Below, piece by piece: positions 34,724 to 41,269 of a DNA stretch of 64,000 nt. Both the position numbers and the translations under genes were made by a program. The stretch covers positions 158,716 to 222,715 of the forward strand of contig NZ_FNLB01000007.1 in the NCBI RefSeq assembly GCF_900104145.1, in the 5' to 3' direction. Source of the DNA: Pseudovibrio sp. Tun.PSC04-5.I4 (GTDB lineage: Bacteria > Pseudomonadota > Alphaproteobacteria > Rhizobiales > Stappiaceae). Under the pieces are notes generated by a model. That model was not told the DNA's origin, searched no databases, and was given only the letters and a program-made list of their open reading frames with translations. Each line of letters opens with the position of its first letter. The first letter of the stretch is position 1.

Positions 34724-36106
34724 GAGCTAACCGCAAAAGTTGGTGATGGGTTTCACGCGGCGTGATTTTGGTTTGCATCACTCTCGATGCCATTTTTGAA
34801 GATGACACCCTGTATTATCTTAGGCAATTGATTTTTGCCTCTCAATTTCTGCCAGCGCTTCTCCGCTGCCTTGATCAGCATGAAGACCATTGGCATTGCA
34901 GTATCCCGGGAGAGGCAGTTCTTGGTCTGCCTTGTTCTGTGGCGCACAGTCGCAAAGGTTGATTCAATTGGATTGGTGGTTCTGATATGCCCCCAATGCT
35001 CAGCAGGAAAGTCATAAAAAGCCAACAGTTCGATCCTATCCTTGGCAAGGCATTGCGTGGCTTTGGGGTATTTGGCCTCAAATTTCTCTATGAAAAGATC
35101 AAAAGCCGCCTCAGCATCTACGCGGTTCTCTGCCATCCAGATATCCTGTAGATCTTTCTTTGCTTTGGCCTGCAAGGATTTAGGCATTTTGCTTAAGACA
35201 TTCATTGTCTTGTGGACCCAGCAGCGTTGAGCTTTTGTTGTGCCAAAGACTTCCCGCAATGCCGCCCAGAAACCCAGAGCACCATCACCGACAGCCAACT
35301 TCGGTTCGATCTGCAAGCCGCGAGCTTTGAGAGCAAGCAGTAGCTCCCGCCAGCTCTGAGTATCTTCCCGGTAGCCATCATCAAAGCCAATCAGCTCTTT
35401 CTTGCCTTCCGGTGTTGCCCCGATCAACACCAGAATACAGCGACTTTCCCGTTCTCCCCGGGCTTTCAGATAGATGCCATCTGCCCACATATAAACGTAG
35501 TTGCGCGCTGACAGGTCTCTGGTTTTCCACTCTTCCCATAAAGATCGCCAGCTTTTGACAAGGCCGCGGATGACATCCGGTGAAAGGTTGGGGGCATCAA
35601 CACCCAACAAAGCACTCAAAGCTTGCTGAACATTATTGGTAGAAACCCCACGCAAATAGAGCGCTGGGATCAATTCATCAAGACTGGTTGAACGGCGCAG
35701 ATAATTAGGTAACAAATTGGAATGGTAATGAATTTTCTCTTCTGCATTCTCATCTCGATCCCGGATCCGAGGTTTGCTGACCGTGACTGGCCCAACGCCA
35801 GTCTGGACCTGTCGCTCTGGCAAATGCCCATGCCGAACCACCCGCTGACGGCCATCTGGTAATTTCAAGTCCGAGTAAAGCGAAAGCACGCTCATGACTT
35901 CACTCTCAATGGCCGCTCGCAAAAGTTGCTGTGCACCCGAACGCAAAACTTCCGTGAGCGCATCTTGAAATTCCCCTGGCTGCACCAGCGGGATAACACT
36001 ATCATCTGTCATAGGCGTATCAGCTCCTCTGGAGTCAAAAGCAAGCCTCAATCTCTTGCTATGATACGCCGCAATTCACTCCGTCACCAAGATTCACCGT
36101 TAGCTC
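34724..36106 (-). mobile_element. Complete IS256-family element, copy 3
   Basis: The element is 1383 bp and nearly identical to copy 2, with the same terminal repeats. Its left flank is an IS6 gene and its right flank an IS66 gene, with no shared 8-9 bp duplication. The two sides were not one sequence before insertion. Confidence 0.9.
34753..36051 (-). CDS. IS256-family transposase
   Basis: This 432-residue protein differs from copy 2 at only a few positions (for example FGTTKAQ instead of FSTTKAQ). The catalytic residues in WADGIYLKARG, VGDGALGFW and TTNPIEST are intact. Confidence 0.94.
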   Translation of the reverse strand: MRLAFDSRGADTPMTDDSVIPLVQPGEFQDALTEVLRSGAQQLLRAAIESEVMSVLSLYSDLKLPDGRQRVVRHGHLPERQVQTGVGPVTVSKPRIRDRDENAEEKIHYHSNLLPNYLRRSTSLDELIPALYLRGVSTNNVQQALSALLGVDAPNLSPDVIRGLVKSWRSLWEEWKTRDLSARNYVYMWADGIYLKARGERESRCILVLIGATPEGKKELIGFDDGYREDTQSWRELLLALKARGLQIEPKLAVGDGALGFWAALREVFGTTKAQRCWVHKTMNVLSKMPKSLQAKAKKDLQDIWMAENRVDAEAAFDLFIEKFEAKYPKATQCLAKDRIELLAFYDFPAEHWGHIRTTNPIESTFATVRHRTRQTKNCLSRDTAMPMVFMLIKAAEKRWQKLRGKNQLPKIIQGVIFKNGIESDANQNHAA

Positions 36107-36854
36107 TAAAATCCCACCCATTGCCGCTTACTGGTTCTCAGCGGATCGCAAGGCCGTAAACCCGGCAGAACACCTGAAAGAGTTTTCCGGCATACTGCAG
36201 GCCGATGCCTATGCTGGCTACAAACAACTTTTCGAGACAGGCAGAATAAAAGAAGCGGCATGTTGGGCACATTGGCGGCGCGACTTCTATGACATTTTCA
36301 CTTCCACCAAGTCGGAACTGGCACAGCATGCCCTCCATGAAATTGGCAAGCTTTACGACGTTGAACGCCAGATTAATGGTAAACCGCCGGATCTGCGCCG
36401 AGAGGTAAGGCAGAAATATAGTAAGCCCATAGCAGAACACTTCAAAGCCTGGTGCAAAACGCAGCTTGCCCGGATCTCCGGAAAATCAAACCTGGCCAAA
36501 GCGATCCGATATGGATTGTCACGCTGGCACGCCTTCACCCTGTTTCTCGAGGACGGTCGGGTCGCCATTGACAACAATGCCGCTGAGCGCGCCATCAAGC
36601 CAGTGGTGATGGGCAGGAAAAACTGGATGTTCGCTGGATCCATGGCAGGCGGTGAAACGCTCGCCGATGCCATGACACTGATTGAGACCGCCAAGCTCAA
36701 TGGCCTCAACCCGCAAGAGTACCTCACAGACATCCTCGAGCGCATCAACGATCACAAGATCAATCGCTTGCACGAGCTCCTCCCCTGGAACTGGACGTCG
36801 CTCTCAAAATCGAAACGTCAAGAGAAAATCGTGGCGCCCTGAGCGGACGCTTAC
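36107..36854 (+). pseudogene. IS66-family TnpC, C-terminal part and right end
   Basis: An open frame from the IS256 boundary to the stop at 36842 encodes about 244 residues of TnpC, including the second catalytic aspartate (ILQADAYAGYKQ) and the glutamate (AIDNNAAERAIKP), ending LLPWNW...IVAP. The IS66 right end (TGAGCGGACGCTTAC) follows. It is close to, but distinct from, the IS66 copies at 44949-61080. Confidence 0.9.
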
Positions 36855-37070
36855 GTTTGACGTGTGCGAAGGTCTGGTATGCAATCTTTCCTTGTCTGTA
36901 TAAAACGCGGATTAAAGGTGGTTTCTTGTATGCAAATATCATAAATTTCGGCCTGACTTGAAGTTTCGCTGGGAACCCTACTTCGGACGTTGCTCTTAGT
37001 CTTTTGGTTTTGAGGTGGTTCGGACTAGTTAGAGTACCGTCAACTTGTCATGCGAGTGAAGAGGCAAATT

Positions 37071-37709
37071 ATGATAAGATCAGCAATGGCATTAATCTTA
37101 GGGATAAGAGGAGTAATCTTACTCTTAGCTGCCCTCAATATGATTTTGTACTTTCATTATGGTGTTGAGAATATTGGTGCTGGCGTTTTTTTACTGTTTT
37201 GGTCTGCTGTCTATTATTTGTATACAGCAAGATATAAGTATTACCTCTGGTACATTATGTCTTGCGTTAGTGTAATTGTAATTGCTGCAACTTATTCGAT
37301 TGAAATACTGTCTAGATATAATCCGGTCGGTTTGTATGAGCAATTTTATCTGGTTTATTTTGCTACAAATTTGTTGGTTGCATTTCTGTTTTATGCGATC
37401 CGAAAGAAACGCCTTCAAGGTCTTCCAAGAGAAGTTTTTGGGCCAGATCGCTTAATAAAGCAATTTCTTATTATAACTCCCTTCTTTTTGGGCTCTCCAG
37501 TATTGTTCTTTTATACAATTGCGCCTCGATTTTACGAGTTCGTACCAGCAGCTCATCTCACGGCGAGGGCTGCCAAAGTTTACTTGTTGATTGGCGACGC
37601 TTCGCTACCTTCATCATTCATACTGGTCAGTTTTATGTTTTATCTGCCAAGTGCAGCACTTCTGTTCGTGTTTTTACGTAATGCCTCAAATTATTTCGAG
37701 AGTAAGTGA
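37071..37709 (+). CDS. Hypothetical membrane protein, AT-rich
   Basis: The product (about 212 aa) is an integral membrane protein of unknown function with five or six hydrophobic helices (for example MALILGIRGVILLLAALNMIL, VFLLFWSAVYYLY, IMSCVSVIVIAATY, YLVYFATNLLVAFLFYAI, FILVSFMFYLPSAALLFVFL). The ATG at 37071 has AGAGG at a proper distance; an upstream ATG at 37050 lacks one. Its stop overlaps the start of the next gene (TGATG). Base composition is clearly more AT-rich than the neighbours, which suggests recent transfer. I do not recognise a family. Confidence 0.6.
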   Translation: MIRSAMALILGIRGVILLLAALNMILYFHYGVENIGAGVFLLFWSAVYYLYTARYKYYLWYIMSCVSVIVIAATYSIEILSRYNPVGLYEQFYLVYFATNLLVAFLFYAIRKKRLQGLPREVFGPDRLIKQFLIITPFFLGSPVLFFYTIAPRFYEFVPAAHLTARAAKVYLLIGDASLPSSFILVSFMFYLPSAALLFVFLRNASNYFESK

Positions 37710-37979
37710 TGTCAAATAAGTTGGTTTCAGAAGAGATTAGTGATCGTATTAATACTGGCTTTTATGTATCTCAATTTGCATCAACTGGTGCTCAGGGGTA
37801 CGCGGCAACTAAAGTCGCTCAAAACTACTTGAAAATCGGAAATATCCCTAATATGGTTGCGCGCTCAGTAGCTGTGCAAGACGGTCTTATCAAACAAAAT
37901 TATGACGACATCTTAAGCAGTATGAGTAAGTCTGCTGCGAGCAAGCCTCTCGTGCAACTCGCTAAAGGTGCTTCTAAGT
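37709..37979 (+). pseudogene. Hypothetical protein, 3' truncated by IS6
   Basis: Translation-coupled to the membrane protein upstream, this frame encodes about 90 residues (MSNKLVSEEISDRINTGFYVSQ onward) that look soluble and partly helical, with no recognised domain. It runs into an IS6 terminal fragment at 37980, so the natural C-terminus is lost. The downstream toxin remnant on the other strand (39524-40150) raises the possibility that this was a secreted effector with a membrane partner, but nothing in the sequence proves it. Confidence 0.5.
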
Positions 37980-38031
37980 GGTTCTGTCGCAAACTTTTTT
38001 CGTGTTGCGCGACATGGGGCTGACTGTCTAC
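37980..38031 (-). mobile_element. IS6 terminal fragment
   Basis: 52 bases starting GGTTCTGTCGCAAAC match the outer transposase-start end of the IS6 element at 32452-33285. It is cut by IS5 copy C at 38032. Confidence 0.8.
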
Positions 38032-39134
38032 GGCGCTGTTGCACAATTCGAAATTAGTTTGCAGCTTGCCCAATCCCATGCATCTGATCATGCAGAAACC
38101 TTCTCGAACGTGGCGCGTCCGAGGGCGGTCATTGTGTTGAGAACGGCGACGCCAAGTTTTGCCTCTGTCCTCTGATTGTTCAACTTTCGTGACCGGAGCG
38201 TGGTCCCGATCACCTGCTTAAAGCGGCCCATCAAAGTTTCGCCTCGAGACCTTCGGCCATATCCGGTTTGCTTTTGCCAAGACATCCTGCCGTTCTTTTG
38301 AATGGCAAGAATATCCCGGTCGCGAGCAGTGGGAGCGGTCGCAGCCTGTGGGCCGGGGATAGCTGTTTTGGGAGGTGGAATGATGATCTCAACACCGTCA
38401 TAGCGCTTTGCTATTTCCTGTCGTGTCGTGAAGCCATCATAAGCGCCATCCCCTAAAAACGTTGCCACCGGACCCTCAACCTGATCCAACAGATCCGGCA
38501 CAGCGGTTGGATCGGCAACCGTATCCTCAGTCATTTCAGAACATACGATTTCGCCGGCATTCAGATCAAGGCCAAGGTGAAGTTTGCGCCAAGCTCTGCG
38601 CTTTATCCTGGTTCCATGCTTGGTTTCCTGCCATTCTCCGGCACCAAAGATCTTAACGCCTGTACTATCGATTACCAGCGCTACTGGCTCAGAGTTCGTT
38701 CGCGGTTTGGGTTTTGAAAGTTTCAAGCCATCTGCGCGGCGCGACAGGGTTGAAAAGTCAGGAACCGGTAAAACCAACTCCATCAAATGGAACACAGACC
38801 TCACAAACCCTTGAGTCTGCCTCAAAGCAAGACCGAATACGACCCGGATCTGCAAACAGGTTTCAATGGCAAGCTCTGAAAACTTGGCGGGCCGTCCACC
38901 CCTTTGGTTCTCGGGTGCAAACCAAGCCTTGGCAGCGCTCTCTTCAATCCAAACCGTGACATCACCGCGACGACGCAAGCATTCATTATACTTCGACCAG
39001 TTCGTCACTTTGTATTTGGCTTTGGCAAACTTATGTCGGCGATCGGCATTGGCTTTAAACGGCATGAAGTGAATCTTCATTGAAGGAAATATCAGCCGAA
39101 ATATACGCCTGAAGCGCATTTATGCAACAGCGCC
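38032..39134 (-). mobile_element. IS5-family element, copy C
   Basis: Ends GGCGCTGTTGCA (38032) and its complement (TGCAACAGCGCC, ending 39134) bound an intact transposase. The same end type also occurs as a relic at 44237-44286 and in altered form at about 39195-39213. Confidence 0.85.
38088..39080 (-). CDS. IS5-family transposase (copy C)
   Basis: The 330-residue transposase starts at MKIHFMPFKANADRRHKF (39080), by comparison with the copy at 31971; the frame is open 13 codons further. Catalytic residues are in LVIDSTGVKIFG, FLGDGAYDG and RSRGETLMGRFK. It appears intact. Confidence 0.92.
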   Translation of the reverse strand: MKIHFMPFKANADRRHKFAKAKYKVTNWSKYNECLRRRGDVTVWIEESAAKAWFAPENQRGGRPAKFSELAIETCLQIRVVFGLALRQTQGFVRSVFHLMELVLPVPDFSTLSRRADGLKLSKPKPRTNSEPVALVIDSTGVKIFGAGEWQETKHGTRIKRRAWRKLHLGLDLNAGEIVCSEMTEDTVADPTAVPDLLDQVEGPVATFLGDGAYDGFTTRQEIAKRYDGVEIIIPPPKTAIPGPQAATAPTARDRDILAIQKNGRMSWQKQTGYGRRSRGETLMGRFKQVIGTTLRSRKLNNQRTEAKLGVAVLNTMTALGRATFEKVSA

Positions 39135-39200
39135 ATTCTGACCCATGCAACATGGTCCAACAAGGTCCCATATCAGCCTATGCATACGCCAGAAGCGGAT

Positions 39201-39521
39201 TTATGCAACTGTGCCACTCTCAAGTTCCTTTCGTAAAAAAACGAAAACCTCGCCTCTTTTCAGGACAATAAGTGATGGAACATCCAAATGCTTGATTTGT
39301 AATGTTACCTGCAAATCTGGAAGGTGTGAAATCATTTCTGTCTCGACTTCACTCATACCTTCAGCATCACTCTCTGAAAGAGTACCATCAAATATTGCGG
39401 TGATTGAAAGTAAGTTGCTGTTCCACGAACATATAACAGCTCTTAACCTTTCTGATATTTGGCCCAACAGAGCAGTCTGAAGTCCCACCAAAACAACAAT
39501 GCGCAGTTCTGCATCAGTCAT
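39201..39521 (-). CDS. Putative immunity protein for the toxin at 39524-40150
   Basis: The 106-residue protein starts two bases after the toxin stop, the usual place for a contact-dependent or T6SS toxin immunity gene. It is an acidic alpha/beta protein (TDAELRIVVLVGLQTALLGQIS, FDGTLSESDAEGMSEVETEMI) resembling small immunity proteins of polymorphic toxin loci; I do not assign a numbered family. The last few residues (SGTVA) read into a sequence like an IS5 end, so the C-terminus may be slightly altered. Confidence 0.65.
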   Translation of the reverse strand: MTDAELRIVVLVGLQTALLGQISERLRAVICSWNSNLLSITAIFDGTLSESDAEGMSEVETEMISHLPDLQVTLQIKHLDVPSLIVLKRGEVFVFLRKELESGTVA

Positions 39522-39523
39522 AA

Positions 39524-40150
39524 CTATGGCCTAGATGGTACAATATGAACGCCTTTTTTCCCATAGTGAATAATCCCCTTCGTTGTAGGTACTTTATCGC
39601 CGGTTATTGGGTCAACGTACTTCCCAATTACCTTCCCAAAATCAACGCGCTCCTTTGAACCCGGCTCGCCAACAGGTAGTTTCCCAACTTGTTCTCCTTT
39701 CCCGGCATGGTTGTCAATTAGCTTCTGTGGATCCAGATCGTCTAACTCGCTTCTCCCCGGAGTATGATTGTTATGTCCAGGTATGTGCTTGCCCTGCTTA
39801 GCCTCTTCAATTTTTGGAGGGTCATTGTCACCTTTTGCACTCTCATTTCTATCTTCATCATCATCTTCATTTGCATCATTAATTTTATCGCTAGCGAGTT
39901 TTGCTCCGGTAATGACAGCAAGAAGAACTGCTACACTTTCCAAGCTAATGCTCCCGCCGGCAAATCCGCACGCAGCTGCGATGAGAGGTAACGCCGCATG
40001 GGCTTTAGGAATAATCAGATCCCAAAGACTAAAGCTTGCGGACTGGCCCGATGCCTGACAGGCTTGAAGCTGTGCTACTACTTCCGGGTCATCGAGATGT
40101 TCTTTTATTTCCTCTAGGAGAGCACCACAAAGCGTGGGGTATTTGCTGTT
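39524..40150 (-). pseudogene. Polymorphic toxin C-terminal tip (toxin-50 type), 5' truncated
   Basis: The minus-strand frame is open from 40150 to the stop at 39524 but has no credible start. The last 90 residues match the polymorphic toxin type 50 domain by its signature: KQGKHIPGHNNHTPGRSELDD, LIDNHAGKGEQVG, ERVDFGKVIGKYVDP, and the end GIIHYGKKGVHIVPSRP. The histidines and the final basic residues are the likely nuclease active site. Upstream are an acidic linker (NEDDDEDRNESAKGD), two hydrophobic stretches (PLIAAACGFAGGSI and SVAVLLAVITGA) and a helical segment. The delivery domain is missing, so this is an orphan tip with its immunity gene retained. Confidence 0.75.
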
Positions 40151-40177
40151 TTAGGCCATTGATGCGACGGTGTTAGG

Positions 40178-40840
40178 ATGGCTTCACTCGGGGAAATTAT
40201 CCAGCTCAAAATCCGCCTTTTAGGGATCAGCCCGATGATCTGGCGCCGGATCCTTGTTTTATCATCGACCACCCTGCACGAGTTGCACGGGATTTTACAG
40301 GTGGTGATGGGGTGGGATGGCATTCATCTGTTTCAGTTTGATATTCGGGCCGTCGACTATGGTTCTTGGGAACTACATATGGCGCGCCCGGATAATTCGC
40401 TGTGCGACTTCGGATTTCGCCGGTATGACCGGTTTTTCTACATCTACGATATGGGAAGTTACTGGCGACACGAAGTCCGTGTTGAAAGCCTATTGGATAC
40501 TGATCCCAAGAAGTTCTATCCAATTTGCACCGGTGGAACAGGCGCTTGCCCACCGGAGGATTGTGGAGGAGCGAGCGGGTTTCTAGTACGCCGGGATGAG
40601 GCCAATGGCTATGACGCGTGGCGGGACTTGGACCTCTTATCTGGCTTTGCGAAAGACCTTCTAGACTGTCGTGACACGGAACGAAGTCTGAGTGACCTGG
40701 ACTTGGAGGAACTGCAGTTTGCCGTAGACCGAGTAAACGGCCGGGAGCCTTTCACATCCTGGCGTTTTTCACGCAAACAGTTGAATGCTTATTTTCGGGA
40801 GGGACGACATCGGGAGTTGATGCACCAGCAGTTGATCTGA
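40178..40840 (+). CDS. Plasmid pRiA4b ORF-3 family protein
   Basis: The 220-residue product has the signature of the pRiA4b ORF-3 family: LKIRLLGISPMIWRRILV near the start, TLHELHGILQVVMGWDGIHLFQF, and the acidic FYIYDMGSYWRHEVRVE followed by PICTGGTGACPPEDCGG. The family is common on alphaproteobacterial plasmids; its biochemical role is unknown. The ATG at 40178 is used. It stands alone between the toxin remnant and a non-coding gap. Confidence 0.88.
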   Translation: MASLGEIIQLKIRLLGISPMIWRRILVLSSTTLHELHGILQVVMGWDGIHLFQFDIRAVDYGSWELHMARPDNSLCDFGFRRYDRFFYIYDMGSYWRHEVRVESLLDTDPKKFYPICTGGTGACPPEDCGGASGFLVRRDEANGYDAWRDLDLLSGFAKDLLDCRDTERSLSDLDLEELQFAVDRVNGREPFTSWRFSRKQLNAYFREGRHRELMHQQLI

Positions 40841-41214
40841 CCTGTCCAGAATCGAGCGATTTTGAACAGGTCGCGGGGCTCTGTTCAAAACTTAGCTTGA
40901 CGGGGTATAGGACACAGGTAACGTTACGGACACCTATTTCTTTACAGTGCACTGAGCCGATATGTCCAGAATATTTGCCTACGCTAGGAGGCTAAACCCA
41001 TGTCGCATTCTGCCCCTTAGCGGGGATAGACCCAACTTGTGACGCAGATCACCTGTGTGCTTAAAAGGCATAAAGAAAGTCTTCAGAATAGGAAATTTTA
41101 AAGAAGATACACCATGTCAGAGGAATACCGCAACAAAGCCCTTTTGCGCAACACGGCCCTGGAACTGCTGAAATGGGGTGAGACGTATGCGTGAGGTGGG
41201 GCTAGAAATTAAAA
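40841..41214. other. Intergenic gap with a possible 26-codon ORF
   Basis: No established gene is seen. A short plus-strand frame at 41114-41194 (MSEEYRNKALLRNTALELLK onward) has a GAAG ribosome-like site and might be a small peptide or the start of a lost gene. Nothing else is recognised. Confidence 0.3.
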
Positions 41215-41249
41215 GCGCCACGAACGATAGATGAGATCGATCGTGGCGC
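41215..41249 (-). terminator. Intrinsic terminator of the RTX protease gene
   Basis: GCGCCACGA (41215-41223) pairs with TCGTGGCGC (41241-41249). On the minus strand the hairpin is followed by TTTTAATTT, 20 bases after the stop of the protease gene. Confidence 0.8.
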
Positions 41250-41269
41250 CTGATTTATAAAAGCTTATT

